A DNA stretch of 64,000 nucleotides, taken from the NCBI GenBank assembly GCA_950097015.1, contig CATNEN010000029.1:2796001-2860000 (forward strand). Direction: 5' to 3'. Both the position numbers and the translations under genes were made by a program. Each line of letters opens with the position of its first letter. Within the stretch, counting starts at the first letter, position 1. Below are positions 12,739 to 25,610 of this stretch, piece by piece. The stretch comes from Macrostomum hystrix. Lineage: Eukaryota; Platyhelminthes; Macrostomidae. Under the pieces are notes generated by a model. The model made no database searches, had not been told where the DNA came from, and saw only the letters and a program-made list of their open reading frames with translations.

Positions 12739-15700
12739 TCACACAATGAATCTGCTTCCGGACACGAAGTGTGTGTCACGCCACACCCGACTCTGGCCGT
12801 CCGTGTCCAGGCCGCGCTGGCAGATCCGGCAGCTGCGGCCGATGCAGTCGGGATGATCGCTTAACGGCAGAAGGCCGCCCCGGCCGCCGCCATCAGATCG
12901 TCGCAGCTGCAGCTCCAGAAGGTCGCGCTCGCGTTTCGCCAGAGTCGCCAGCTGCCAGTCCTGACGGAGTCGCTGCTCGACACGGTTGGCGCGCTGATAG
13001 CGCCAGGCGCGGTCGTGGACCAAACTGTCGGAGGATTCAACGGATTGAGGCTTGAAATTTTTATTTCACTAATTTTCGAGAAAAGTGTAGATTGCTAAAA
13101 AACTAAAACTGTCAAAAAAGAAGGTTCGGGAAGGTGAAAATGAAGTAAAAGGATTTTGAGGATTTTGCTTTTGATTTTCGATTTTTAGGAATCGAAATTT
13201 CGAAAAATTCGTTTGATGGGAAATATTAAATAACGTGCATTTTGATTAAACTCTGATTGAGGCTTCAATCGAACTCAATCGAACTATTGGTTTGAATACA
13301 AAATTTGAAGTCTGTTTGATGTTAATTTGACAATAAGTTGCTTCTTTTATAGAATTTTTATCCCACAAATGAAATCCCACATTCTAAATGACAAACAAAC
13401 AAATTTAGATTTTTATGCCATTCAATGATTAAAAAATAGATCTCTTTTGAAGCATTTTCTGGAAGACTAGAGGAGACTTGAAACGAAAAATGGATACACG
13501 TGACCCTAACGGAGGTAGAGGCTGAACAGAGAGAAATTTGACACCAAAATTGCAGACAAAACAATCAGCTGTAGCGGAGATGAATCAATCTAACAAAAAG
13601 CAGTGAAGCTTGTTAGAAGCCTCCTAGGACAGATAGTTCCGAACAGTGAATGCTGAAATCAAATCCTAAAATAGTAAAATAACTTGAGTTTCCTGCCTAC
13701 TTGTTTGAGTAGCGAAAGAAGAAATGTGATTTTCATAGAATTGGGACATTTCTGGAAGCAGGATCGGCACTCACTCTTCTTTGGCACGGCGCAGCGCGGA
13801 CTCTTCACGGCGCTGCAGCTCAGCGCGACGCATTAACTCCTCGCGTCGACGCGCCTCTGCTGCGGCCAGCTGCTCGCGCGCGGTCTCCTCGGCGGCCCGT
13901 CGTCTACGTGTCTTGTCTTCGAGATCTTCGCCGGCGGCGGCTGCGTCGCCAAACACTGGCTCCGAAGCGTCGGGCAGGCGAGCCGGCAGCGGCGCCGGCC
14001 GCTGGCGCAGCTGGGCGGAGAGCGCGCGACGATAGCGCTCGGCACGGTCGGCGCGCTCGGCCCTCTGCCTGGCGCGCTCTTCGGCAGCGACCTGCGCTGC
14101 CTGCGCCGCCTCCAGCCGCGCCAGACTTGCCGCCTCCGCCGAGCGGCGCAGCTGCTCCGAGCGGCGAGTCGCTATCTGGCGCTCCAAATCGGCGCCAAAC
14201 GGCGCTTCACGGACCAGCCTAGGCGGCGTTCTGGGCCGGGCGGCAAAGATGTACATTGGGCCGCCCTCCGGGCGCCAGCTGCCGGTACTTGCCGCAGCCT
14301 CGGCGGCGCTCTGGTTGTAGGCGGACACTCGAGTCGCTTCCTGGCGCTTCGCCTGCTTGGCTGCCTTTGGCAGTTTTTGCAGAGGGATTAATAATATTAA
14401 TAATAGCAATTGCAGGAGGGCTGCGGGCAGTGGTACATCATTTGGTGACAGTAGACGCACAGCCAGCGAGGAGGCAGTTCTGCCCATTTCATTGACTCCT
14501 GAGTACATCTGCACTGACTTTTTCAGTGTAACAAATGGTGACGGCCCTCGTGGGTCGTAAACTACACAACTAGACGGGAACTCGCTCACCTCCTCGGCCA
14601 GCAAGTTCTCCTTCTCCTTGGCTCTGGCCAGCTCGAGCAGCAGCCGATCCGATTCCCGCTCCCGACGCTTTCGGGCCTCTTTCTCGGCGACTCGCGCGCT
14701 ATTGGAAGAATCCGTGGCGTCTGAGTGTCTTTGACGTCGCAGGCACGGTCCGCAAACGTTGCTGCTTTCGTGTCCACTGCTGGAGTTCAGCTCCGGCTGC
14801 TTACCTGCCACCGGTGGAGGTGGCGACGCTGGCTGTTGCGGCGTCGGAGTTGCCTCAGCTGCCACCTCCAGTGCATTCATCTGCTCAACTTCGACGACAA
14901 CGTCACTCGGCGAGAATAAGGCGAAAGCCTCCAGCCGGCTGCCGCTGACGCTACGATCAGCTGACTGGTTTTCATCCGCGACAAAGACTTGCTGCTGCTG
15001 ACGCTTCTGCTGCGACTTGGACGTTGACAATCTCGACTTGGCTGGACTTCTTGGTTTCGGAGTTACCACTAAAGCTGCCGCTGCTGTTGCTGCTGGATTT
15101 GCTGAACTGGTCGCTAGAATAGCTGCGGGTTGGTGCATAATTGGGGATTCTAATTTTGCCAAGATCTTGAGGCCCTTCTTGAACTCTGGTTTGACCCCAT
15201 TCACACAGTGTTGTATCTTGGTGTTTCGGACACACGACTAGTAGGTCGGGGTTTCGATTCCGGACACCACTGAAAAAGATTTCATAAGCAAGACACTCTT
15301 AACACTTAACTCAGTTGACCCATCTGCTAAATAGGTAACAGCATTGGTAGCAGCTGGGGTAATTGATGGTGGGTGTTGCGTCCCCCCAGTCCATGGACTG
15401 AACCGCCGTACACAGCCTTCAGATGCGCCGCGCAATAGCTGCGGCTGTGTGGTCGGGAATCTTGTGGTATTTTTCCTACGGGATTTTTAAGGCCCAACCA
15501 TACACTGTGATGCGATTTTCCCTTTAACGGACACACGATTTCATAGTATTGTAGCAATAATAAAAATATTACCGCTAGCGCTGTGTGTCTCAAGACCCGG
15601 CTTGAGTCGGGCGATTCGCCCCCCGCCACCAAGCGGATGCAGTCGGTCCGGATAATTGGCCTCAAAGGGCGCGCTAATGTGACGCGTCGAAGCGGATAAT

Positions 15701-15816
15701 GGCGCGGGTAATGGCAGCGCGGCGCCACCCAACGGCAGTGGCACCTTCTCGCCGTTCTGATTGTGCACAATGGCGAATCTTTCCGTACGAGCGTGCTTCG
15801 GTGGCGCTTGCGTCAT
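12739..15816 (-). CDS. Coiled-coil protein, possibly CCDC81-related, four exons
   Basis: Exons in transcript order: 15816-15573, 15185-14590, 14364-13775, 13024-12739 (571 aa). Donors are G|GTAATA, GAG|GTGAGC and GA|GTGAGT; acceptors are ccag|AG, aaag|GCA and acag|T. An in-frame TAA lies just upstream of the chosen ATG. Residues about 82-280 are Ala/Ser/Gln-rich. The third exon codes a long Arg/Glu/Ala-rich coiled coil and contains DASEPVFG. The last exon has a CxxxxCxxC cluster (CIGRSCRIC) and ends SGSRFIV. A coiled coil followed by a Cys cluster and a GSR terminus recalls CCDC81 as I remember it; I cannot check this, and no N-terminal HU-like domain was found, so upstream exons may be missing. 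The first exon and the last acceptor are the least certain parts. Confidence 0.6.
13025..13774 (-). other. Intron 3 of the coiled-coil gene
   Basis: AT-rich intron without repeats, between the coiled-coil exon and the Cys-cluster exon. Nothing else is seen in it. Confidence 0.5.
14375..14530 (-). mobile_element. SINE family A, 3' half, inside an intron that stays open
   Basis: On the minus strand it matches the 3' part of the 55276-55650 copy: 'gtactcaggagtca', 'gggcagaactgcctcc', 'gcagccctcctgcaatt' and an (ATT)n-like tail. It sits in sense orientation inside the 225-bp intron 14365-14589 of the coiled-coil gene. The tRNA-like head is missing. Confidence 0.8.
15213..15432 (+). mobile_element. 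SINE family B copy with tRNA-like head
   Basis: A B-box-like 'ggtcggggtttcgattcc' is followed by the body and tail shared with 28438-28640 and 1-125, including 'cccccagtccatggactg' and 'cagccttcagatg'. It lies in intron 1 of the coiled-coil gene, antisense to it. Confidence 0.7.
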
Positions 15817-18072
15817 GCCTGCGTCCGCTTTCTCTTAAATTTTTTGTCTGACTCTTCACCAAAGCGTATGCACAGTGGAATTCGCCAAACTGATAGACCA
15901 CCAGACAGCAGGGGAGGAGTTGACTCACGCTCTCATACATTTTATATTGCTTAAGTGGGGCCTTCGTTGCCTTCCCAACGCCACACACAGACCCACTCCC
16001 CGCGCAACCAAAAATCGTCTGAGCCGTTGGGGCCGTGTTGCCATTCTCGGCAGATCCTCATCTGCGTTCTATCCACCCCCAGCAGTTGCCCTTGGTAACA
16101 GCGTTCTTCCCAACGAAAGCCGATCCCACGATCCTACTGAAAGATTTCATTAGTTTTTTTGCAGTGCTTGTATTGTTTAATAATTTAGACGCCGCGCGTG
16201 CCCAGCAGTGTCCATCATTAAGTCACGTCACAAACTGGTCCCATGCATATGCTCAGACTCCATAATACAACCGGCTACGCTCATATTGTGATCAGCGCAT
16301 GCTGCTAAACTGCTCTCACCATCAGGATAGATGCCACTATGCATAAATCCGCAAACAGCCTATCTCTTAATGCTTGCTTTTACCTACAGTACTCGTATCT
16401 CTGTCGGCGGCTCTTTTTAAGTCCAGAAAAATTTTGCTAGTCAGGCAGCCATTTAGCTTTTTTTAGAAAACCTCACATCCCACGCATGCCACATAGCTAA
16501 AGGAACTATAATGGTCAATGGGACTTTTGTCTCTCGCTAATTGGCAGCAAAGCCAACAGCAAGGCTTGGACCCAGTGGGTCGTTAGCTTAAATTATTCAT
16601 CACTACATAACGAGAGCTACTAACTTTTATTGGGATTGTAAAAATCTTTTTTTGGGAATGGGAACAGAATGTTGTTAATTTCTATATGTATGGGTTTACT
16701 ACGCATGGGAAAATTGCACATACTTTCGTAGCTGTATATGTGTGCAGCTGTCGTGCATCTCGAATAGTTTAAAACCTTTATACTATTTACGTTTAGAAAA
16801 TAATCTCAGTAAGATTACGAAGTTTTTACCTTCCTGGGATAGAACAAATGATTAATAATTGACTTTTAGTAAATATAGGTATTTGTAGTCATTGTCTAGA
16901 ACCTGAGCCTGGAGTGCACTTTTTCGATCAGAATGAGAAGTATAAGAACAAAAAAATCTTATCTAAACATGTACTAGCTGTTTCTGCAACAACGAGAGGG
17001 ATTAGAGGCATAGTTTCCGATTTACAATAGGAGATGCCCCGGATAATTTAGGTATTGGAAGAAAAAAAGGCAGAAACATCAACGTCAGGTACGATGAAGA
17101 TGAACTGATAAAGAAATAGCCGTCTTTTTTAAAACCGATCAAAAACCTAATGTTAACCAGTAAAACAAAATGAATAAGACAAGAACTTAAAAAAAGTTTG
17201 TATTTTTTCTATGTTAAAATTATGAAATTCATGTTTTTAAAGTTTTTAAGTTATGTTTTTCAAATCGTTTGAATTCGCTCATAGTCCGACGCAGCGCGAT
17301 AAAATTCGATTTAGAATTTTCTAATTATAATGTACGTGTGAAGCTCAATAATTTAGTGAGATGTTTCAAGAATTCGATTCTTACTTTGAGTTTCGCTTTT
17401 ATTTCGTCAGATACTTAATACGTAGCAGAGAAGTGATAAAATCTATATAGAACGGATTTTTTCTTTGCTTTTTTATATAAAGATAAGTAGAAGAGTTCGT
17501 GGAACTTTTTTATGACAGGAAAGCAGGAATGATTTATACAGCTAAACGCTAGCTAAGTCGTAGAATTGTTGTAGAACACTAGACACTATTGTTGACACTA
17601 GAAAAATTAGTTGTAGAGCACTAAAATAAAAATAAGAATAAGAAAAAAAATTTTAAACTTAAGTAAATACTGTTCATAAATTTTTTGTGTACTAAAAATG
17701 TGTAACACTACCTTGTCTAATTTTATTTTATGAGATTTTTTTCCTTTACAGTAAAAAAAGTTTGTATTTAATATCACTTTATTATATATTAAATTGTGAA
17801 ATTTTTGGTTAACTTTAGCTACCATAATAATATAATACATATATGTTATGTTTATAGTTCCAGTTCATATATATTTGTTCTTGACTCTATCTTGATATTG
17901 ACTATTGATTCTTACTGCTAAGATGACAACTACTTGATATCAAGGAATTTGTGATTTGTAAAAATACTTATTAACAAAAAAATACCATTATAAATAATTA
18001 GTTTTTTAACCAAACTGCTTAATTTTTCCTTATTTGCCTAATGACCTATGCTTAAAATCATGCCTGGAGAAC
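15817..18072. other. Intergenic between divergent coiled-coil gene and ATE1
   Basis: The proximal 450 bp has moderate GC; the rest is strongly AT-rich. It must hold both promoters, since the two genes diverge, but no clear core element was identified. No conserved ORF was recognised. Confidence 0.4.
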
Positions 18073-21000
18073 ATGACACTTATTGCAGATCAAACTAGCA
18101 TGAGTGCCAGTGAGAGTGAGTGCACTTATCATGGAGAGCAACAGTCAAGCCATTGTGGCTATTGTAATGGGAAGAAGAAAAATTCACGTTGCACTCATGG
18201 TAAGCAGGTATTTTTTGTTTCCTTGTCTCTTATATGCTCTCAAGGGAATGCTAGAATTCCAATCCCTTAAACATTTTTATAAGAATAGGCCTCATTAGCT
18301 ACAATTGACAAGTTTTTTAAGTATTTTTAAGTTAAAGACTTGAACTCAATTGGAATCGAATACTCTGTCCATTTTTAATTGACCGCTAAAGGGAAATGGC
18401 TAAGCAACGGCGAAAGTCGTTGAGGGAGTTCCTTAGCAACGGCGGAAGTCGTTGAGGGAGTTCCTTAGCAACGGCGGAAGTCGTTGAGGGAGTTCCTTAG
18501 CAACGGTGGAAGTCGTTGAGGGAGTTCCTTAGCAACGGCGGAAGTCGTTGAGGGAGTTCCTTAGCAACGGCGGAGGTCGTTGAGGGAATGCCTTAGTAAC
18601 AACAGAAGTCGTTGAGGGAGTCACTTAGTAACGGCGAAAGTTCCTTAGCAACCGTGGTGTTTGTTGTGGACTGCATTCTCTAGTTAAAGAAAAGAAAACT
18701 TATAAAAGTTAAAGACTTGAATTCAATTGAAAGTTAGTTTGAAAGGATTGCAGCTCAACATGAAGACTTAGCTGTTAGTAAAAGACAATTAATCAAACTA
18801 TTTTCAGGTGCCACATTTTCTACACTGACCACAGAGGACTATCAAAGCCTGATGTTTCGTGGATGGCGTCGGTAAGATTTCTATTGTAGTTGATTAGTTG
18901 GATTTCATTATCTAAGTAGAAAAAGTACATGCATAACTATGTGTACTTTTTTATTTTCAATTACACAGCTCTGGCGTCTATTGCTACAAGCCGCAGATGC
19001 GAGAGATCTGCTGCCCGCAGTACACAATTAGATGCGATGTTGGCCGCTACAAGCTTAGTCGGTCGCATCGGCGTGTTCTTCAACGAATGAATGAATTCTT
19101 GCGCACCGGTAGCAGGCCGAAAACTAACGGCACAGCTGCTTCTGCTTCAGCACAGGTGAATAACAGCAATGCTGAGGAATCGCGGCCTGCAATGTCTAAA
19201 GCGACTGCAGCTGCCCAAGCGCTAAAGGATTCTGGCAACAAGGCTGGCGCTATGGACGGCTCTGGAGACGCGGAATTGACACTCGATGGTGGAGTTGAAA
19301 CTGGCCGCGGACGGCTGCGGCTGGGCAAGGCTAGGCAGAAGCGTTGGGTCAGGTGAGTTTTCTGCGTCAGTGTTGGCTCTCTGGTGTGTCAGTGTTGGCT
19401 TACTGGTGTGTCAGTGTTGGCTCTCTGGTGTGTCAGTGTTGGCTCTCTGGTGTGTCAGTGTTGGCTCTCTGGTGTGTCAGTGTTGGCTCTCTGGTGTGTC
19501 AGTGTTGGCTCTCTGGTGTGTCAGTGTTGGCTCTCTGGTGTGTCAGTGTTGGCTTACTGGTGTGTCAGTGTTGGCTCTCTGGTGTGTCAGTGTTGGCTTA
19601 CTGGTGTGTCAGTGTTGGCTCTCTGGTGTGTCAGTGTTGGTTTACTGGTGTGTCAGTGTTGGTTTACTGGTGTGTCAAGTGTTGGCTTTTTTGTGTGTCA
19701 GGTCAATGTGAAGCTACAATGGGTGGGTCAATGTGAAGCTACAATTGGTGGGTCAATGTGAAGCTACAATGGGTGGGTCAATGTGAAGCTACAACTGGTG
19801 GGTCAATGTGAAGCTACAATGGGTGGGTCAATGTGAAGCTACAATGGGTGGGTCAATGTGAAGCTACAATTATTTATTACACAATTCCATCGAAATGCAT
19901 TGCTCAGACGCCTAGAGAAGCTTCGAGCCAAAGCTGCAGCCGACCCATCAGCCAGCCTGGAGTCAGTTCTGGCTGCTTATAGAGCTCGCCGAGCCGCCAG
20001 AGCCACCGCTAGGGCTCCAAAATCCTTGGAACAGTTGCTGCAGCAGCCGCAGCAGCCAGAGGATTGGAAGCATCGGCTCAGGGTTGTTCTACTGCCCAGC
20101 GCCAAGAAGGAATTCGACAGCCGCGCTGAGCACCCGCTCTACGAGCGTTACCAGATGGCTGTCCACGGAGACAGTCGGGCGGACTGCAGCCATTCACAAT
20201 TCCAACGGTTCCTGTGCAATTCGCCATTGGCCTACGCTAAGCGGGGCGATCGTTGGCTGGGCTCATTTCATCAGCAATACTGGCTAGAGCCGGAGGGCCG
20301 ATTAATTATGGTTGGCGTTATCGACGTATTGCCCGACTGCACATCGTCAGTGTACGTGTTCTACGATCCGGATTATGCCTGGCTTAATCTGGGCACCTAC
20401 GCTGCGCTAAAAGAAATTGAACTAACCAGAAAAATGGGTCTTCCCTACTACTGCATGGGCTATTACATACACGACTGCGTCAAGATGCGATACAAAGGCG
20501 CATTCGAGGGCTCCGAGCTGCTCTGTCCGGAGACCTACACTTGGCACTGTCTGCGGACAGTTTGCGTTCCCAAGCTGAACCTGGCCTCCTATTGCAGGTG
20601 AATAAATGGCTTGCCTGATAATCTTTCATTTCGATACATATCGGTTAAGAACTAATCAAGCTATATGAGGGCTATGAGAACCCTCTCTCTACTGTCCCCT
20701 CTCTCTAGTGAGGTCTCTCTAGTTTAAGCCTCTCTCTACTCTCTACTATCTCCTCTCTGTCTCCCTCTCTCCGCCCTCTCTCCGCCCCTCAATCCGCCCT
20801 CTCTCCGCCCCTCAATCCGCCCTCTCTCCGCCCTCTCTCTCGCCCCCCTCTCCGCCTCTTTCTCCGCCCCTCCACCCCTCTCTCTCCACCCCTCTCTCTC
20901 CACCCCTCTCTCTCCACCCCTCTCTCCACCCCTCTCTCTCCACCATCTTTCTCCGCCCCTCTCATCCCCCTCTCCGCCCCTCTCATCCCCCTCTCCGCCC

Positions 21001-21404
21001 TCTCTCCACCCCCCTCTCTCCGCCCGTCTCTCTCCATTCCTCTCTCCCCCCTCTCTCCGCAACTTCTTTCTGCCCCGTCTCTCCGCACCTTCGTTCTGCA
21101 CTGTGTCTGTCCGCCCCCTCTCTCCGCCCCATATCCGCCCTCTCATTCTCTCCTCTCCCAACCTGTCTGCACCGGCCTCAGATTCGCGCCTCCAAACGTG
21201 CCGGACGGGGAGTCGGCCGCTGTGCCAGTCGACGAGCTGAAATTGGCTCTAGGTCAGAGGGGCGATTTCGTGCCCTACAGTCTGGCAATAGCCATGCTAG
21301 CCAGACAGCCTTCTGTGAAGGCTATGGTGGCCGAGCTGGCTGCCACCTTTGCCAGATTGGTTGGGCCTGAGTGCGCCAGCAGGATGCGGGTTCGCCTGTG
21401 CTAA
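18073..21404 (+). CDS. ATE1: Arginyl-tRNA-protein transferase 1, five exons, complete
   Basis: Exons 18073-18199, 18808-18871, 18969-19352, 19908-20597 and 21182-21404 join in frame (495 aa; animal ATE1 is about 500). It transfers Arg from Arg-tRNA to N-terminal Asp/Glu or oxidised Cys, marking proteins for the N-degron pathway in cytosol and nucleus. The N-terminal domain has CGYC (C28, C31), EDYQSLMFRGWRRSG and CCPQYTIRC (C78, C79); these Cys correspond to the pair of motifs reported to bind an Fe-S cluster. A low-complexity Ala/Ser/Gly linker follows (about 105-195). The C-terminal transferase domain has EHPLYERYQ, GFI-type core strands (VGVIDVLPDC, SSVYVFYDPDY), GYYIHDCVKMRYKG and a Trp-containing end. 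The first in-frame ATG was used; the frame is open slightly further upstream, so the start could differ. Confidence 0.95.
18351..18683. mobile_element. Dispersed element carrying a 32-bp minisatellite, copy 2 (in ATE1 intron 1)
   Basis: Same 5' flank, 32-bp core (about 8 units instead of 11) and 3' flank ending CTAG as 12243-12673. The host sequence differs on both sides, which shows movement or copying of the whole unit rather than local array growth. It is inserted in the 608-bp intron 1 of ATE1. Confidence 0.7.
19370..19690. repeat. 22-bp minisatellite in ATE1 intron 3
   Basis: About 14 copies of a 22-bp unit containing 'gtgttggctctctggtgtgt', starting about 20 bp after the exon 3 donor. 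Confidence 0.93.
19697..19872. repeat. 25-bp minisatellite in ATE1 intron 3
   Basis: Seven copies of a unit containing 'gtcaatgtgaagctacaat', directly following the 22-bp array and ending about 35 bp before the exon 4 acceptor. Confidence 0.93.
20690..21165. repeat. Degenerate C/T-rich tract in ATE1 intron 4
   Basis: A pyrimidine tract of loose 'ctctctccgcccct' repeats fills most of the intron and ends at the exon 5 acceptor region. The antisense Arg/Glu/Gly-rich ORFs across it are artefacts. Confidence 0.85.
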
Positions 21405-22340
21405 CTCAGCTGGGTGTCAACTGACAGTGTACATTTTGGCTGTGGCAATAGCGCAGTCTATTTTGTCCTTTAATCTTATATGTATATTCAGCAGAACTGA
21501 CTTTAATTGTTTCTCTGTTTAGTCTTTTCCACATAGGACCATAGGCTGATTGGTTATCTTCAGCAGACCGACTCTAATTGGTTGGCTGCCATATCCACTC
21601 TAATTGGCTGGCCGCAAGTCCCACTCTGATTGGCTGGCTGCTATCACCTCTTTCATTGGCTGACCTGCCAAGCCGACTAAAATTAGTTTAACGCCGACAT
21701 CAATTCAATTGGCTAATTGGTGGTTTTAGTATTTTCACTAGTCCCTCTCTAACTTAGATTTAGAGTCGTAAATCACATTCTAAGAATTACTATTTTTAAC
21801 CCAGTTTTTTTGTTTACAAAAGTCGCCACTATTGTGTTTGTTCTTTTCATACTTAAACTTGTCCGCGAATCATTCGATGCTACTACGGGTAGTAGTACAT
21901 TGCGACTCTGCACTGCTCTGCTTGTCCGTTTCCCAAAGTGCGATGGAGATTGCTGAACAAATAATAATAGGTTTAGTTATTTTTATTAACTGCTGCTACT
22001 TGGCCCTTGTCACAGGGAATAGAATATCACTTTGTGATTCTCTGCTGAGGAAACAGCTAATAGCATATACAGTTTTTTTCTATAGCTTTGTGCTCCTGTG
22101 TGTGTATGTGATAGAGCATGTTTGCCATGTAGTTTCTTTGTTATTCTTTACTATTAATAATAGAATATTACTCAAGAGCTGTTTGTTATCATAAGCATAA
22201 GTAATTGTTATTCCTTAACCTTTGTTTATTTGCGAAAAAGAAAATATATAGTGATTTGGGTTGGCGCACATATTGATTGAAGCTATTTTTACTTTAACAT
22301 ATTTTTTGCTGTGCAGCTAACTGCTTTGGCTTATTTACGC
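21405..22340. other. ATE1 3' UTR and intergenic
   Basis: At 21540-21720 there are loose repeats around 'ctctaattggctgg'. A hydrophobic open frame at about 21880-22194 could code a small membrane protein but lies where the ATE1 3' UTR would be and resembles nothing recognised. Confidence 0.4.
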
Positions 22341-22345
22341 CAATA

Positions 22346-23380
22346 ATTCACTGACTCACTCACTCACTCACTCACTCACTCATCCAATCACTCCCTCACT
22401 CACTCACTCACTCACTCACTCACTCACTCACTCACTCACTCACTCACTCATCCAATCACTCCCTCACTCACTCACTCACTCACTCACTCACTCACTCACT
22501 CACTCACTCACTCACTAACTCACTCACTCACTCACTCACTCATTCACTCATCCAATCACTCACTCACTCACTCACTCACGCACTCACTCACTCATTCACT
22601 CACTCACTCACTCACTCACTCACTCACTCACTCACTCACTCACTCACTCATTCACACACTCACTCACTCACTCATTCACGCACTCACTCACTCACTCACT
22701 CACTCACTCACTCACTCATTCACGCACTCACTCACTCACTCACTCACTCACGCACTCACTCACTCATTCACTCACTCACTCACTCACTCACTCACTCACT
22801 CACTCACTCACTCATTCACACACTCACTCACTCACTCATTCACGCACTCACTCACTCACTCACTCACTCACTCACTCACTCATTCACGCACTCACTCACT
22901 CACTCACTCACTCACTCATTCACGCACTCACTCACTCACTCACTCACTCACTCACTCACTCACTCACTCACTCACTCACTCACTCATTCACTCATCCAAT
23001 CACTCACTCACTCACTCACTCACGCACTCACTCACTCATTCACTCACTCACTCACTCACTCACTCACTCACTCACTCACTCACTCACTCACTCATTCACA
23101 CACTCACTCACTCACTCATTCACGCACTCACTCACTCACTCACTCACTCACTCACTCACTCATTCACGCACTCACTCACTCACTCACTCACTCACGCACT
23201 CACTCACTCATTCACTCACTCACTCACTCACTCACTCACTCACTCACTCACTCACTCATTCACACACTCACTCACTCACTCATTCACGCACTCACTCACT
23301 CACTCACTCACTCACTCACTCATTCACGCACTCACTCACTCACTCACTCACTCACTCATTCACGCACTCACTCACACACA
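22346..23380. repeat. (CACT)n microsatellite array, about 1 kb
   Basis: Tetranucleotide array interrupted by 'cattcacgcactcact', 'cattcacacactcact' and 'catccaatcactc' variants that recur in the same order, showing duplication of larger blocks. Confidence 0.95.
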
Positions 23381-24225
23381 AATTAACCAACTTTTCCTTC
23401 ACCCTCTGGCGTGCTAAAAATGTTAGTGTGCAAACACAAAACAAGCGGCAGCTTCTGCAATTGACAATTGTCAGCATCAGCATCAGCAGCACACATTCTC
23501 AGAAATGGATCCAGCATCGGACGCTAGCCCCGGGGCAGCCTGTCTAGCCAACCCTGACAGACAATTGCGCTCAAGAGAAAGTGGTCTAAAGTCTAATTGA
23601 CCCGGGACAGCTCAAATCAACTCAAACGGCAACTTTAATATCTCAGCAGCTCCGATCAACAGTAAAGAAATGTAAATAAACCGGAATCAGAGACTGAAAA
23701 CACTGCCTAAGGCGGTACAGGGGCCATGTACTTTCTATAGCCAAACAACGGCTCGCTAACCCTGACCTATTCGCGACTGTAAAAGAAATCCGAGAGCGCC
23801 AGCTGCGAGTATCTGCACACAATTGCAATCGATTTCTATTTGCATTTCCAGTGTTTTAAGATCTGGGCGCTGACAAGGATCTGGTCATTATATTCGGCAT
23901 TGATTTTTAGCCTCTCTGCTGTAACTGCCTCAATTTCGCTGCATCTGCTGGTTTGCGAACTCTGCCCTGTTGTGTCTCTACAAGCCCGTATAATCACATG
24001 ACCAGCACAGTGTCCTTGCATTAATTTTGTTTGCTTTTTCCACTCGCCGTACTTTGCAAGTGCTGACTGCGACGGGTCTTAATGTTATCTTTAACATAGT
24101 TATCTTTTCTGACCTGACTCTGCACCGTGTTTAATAGACTATATTGTAAGGCTTAAATTTCACCTGCTTTCGATATTGATGACAGGAAATGACACTTGCA
24201 CTCATGCAGGTTTGCTCTGTTAACC
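23381..24225. other. Intergenic, no gene seen
   Basis: Unique DNA with a short 'cagcatcagcatcagcag' patch near 23470. No recognised coding sequence. Confidence 0.4.
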
Positions 24226-24227
24226 AC

Positions 24228-24800
24228 GCAGATTGTCTATGGCATGAAGATTGGACGCAGATTGTCTATGGTATGAAGGTTGAACGCAGATTGTCTATGG
24301 TATGAAGGTTGAACGCAGATTGTCTATGGTATGAAGGTTGAACGCAGATTGTCTATGGTATGAAGGTTGAACGCAGATTGTCTACGGTATGATGGTTAAA
24401 TGCAGATTGTCTATGGTATGATGGTTGTATGCAGATTGTCTATGGTATGATGGTTGTATGCAGATTGTCTATGGTATGATGATTGAAAGCAGATTGTCTA
24501 TGGTATGATGGTTGTATGCAGATTGTCTATGGTATGATGGTTGAATGCAGATTGTCTATGGTTTGAAGGTTGAACGCAGATTATCTACGGTATGATGGTT
24601 AAATGCAGATTGTCTATGGTATGATGGTTGAAAGGAGATTTTCTATGGTATGATGGTTGTATGCAGATTGTCTATGGTATGATGGTTGAAAGCAGATTGT
24701 CTATGGTATGATGGTTGAATGCAGATTGTCTATGGTATGATGGTTGAAAGCAGATTGTCTACGGTATGAAGGTTGAACGCAGATTGTCTATGGCATGGAG
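24228..24800. repeat. 29-bp minisatellite
   Basis: About 20 copies of a unit containing 'gcagattgtctatggtatga'; the distal half of the unit varies (ggttgaacg, ggttgtatg, ggttgaaag). Confidence 0.92.
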
Positions 24801-24953
24801 CCTGTATTGGTTGATGGCAGATAAGTTAAATGTCACGGGAGTATTGCAGCTCGAAACGTAATTTTGGTAGATAAGTGGTTGTAACAGGGTAGGTTAGCAA
24901 CGCAGGCAAATCAGTAGAGCCAAGTAGATAGGTCGTCTTTTGCAGTTTTTTTC

Positions 24954-25157
24954 ATGGATCCAGTCGCCGCCACAATCGTTCGGGCTCTGTACTTTACTGT
25001 TCATTTTCTATATTTTATGTACCTAGCTGAGTTGTATCGCTTATCGATCCCATACTTCATAGATGAAGGATCTCTTCAAGTGGAACTAAAATTAGGAAAA
25101 ATCGAATTGGAAAGCTCAGTAACTATGGACGCCAGCCCAAGAGGATCAGATACTTGA
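24954..25157 (+). CDS. Possible small membrane protein (67 aa), unrecognised
   Basis: An ATG-initiated frame with one hydrophobic helix (about residues 8-30) and a polar tail. No homologue or splice partner was recognised, and a chance ORF is at least as likely. Confidence 0.15.
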   Translation: MDPVAATIVRALYFTVHFLYFMYLAELYRLSIPYFIDEGSLQVELKLGKIELESSVTMDASPRGSDT

Positions 25158-25317
25158 TAAAATCGCTTTTGTTGATTACATTCATCTTATAGAAAACTAG
25201 GAGAGCATTGCCAAGTGGCAACTTTACCAGCAACAACTTGTCACGACTTATGGTGGCAGATTTTTACTATGAAAATGAACTTTTACTATAGATAAGCAAA
25301 ATATAAAAGTATTCTAA

Positions 25318-25610
25318 TAAAAACTAATTAGAACTGTGATAACGCCATCAGAACCTCAGTAAAACTAACTAGAACTATGATAACGCCATCAGAACCTCAG
25401 TAAAACTAATTAGAACTGTGATAACGCCATCAGAACCTCAGTAAAACTAATTAGAACTGTGATAACGCCATCAGAACCTTCTGAAAACTAATTAGAACTG
25501 TGATAACGCCATCAGAACCTCAGTAAAACTAATTAGAACTGTGATAACGCCATCAGAACCTCAGTAAAACTAATTAGAACTGTGATAACGCCATCAGAAC
25601 CTCAGTAACT
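25318..25610. repeat. 41-bp minisatellite
   Basis: Seven copies of a unit containing 'gaactgtgataacgccatca'. Confidence 0.93.

Noticed and set aside
20736-21161. Arg/Glu/Gly-rich minus-strand ORF
   Set aside because: Reverse reading of the C/T-rich tract in ATE1 intron 4.
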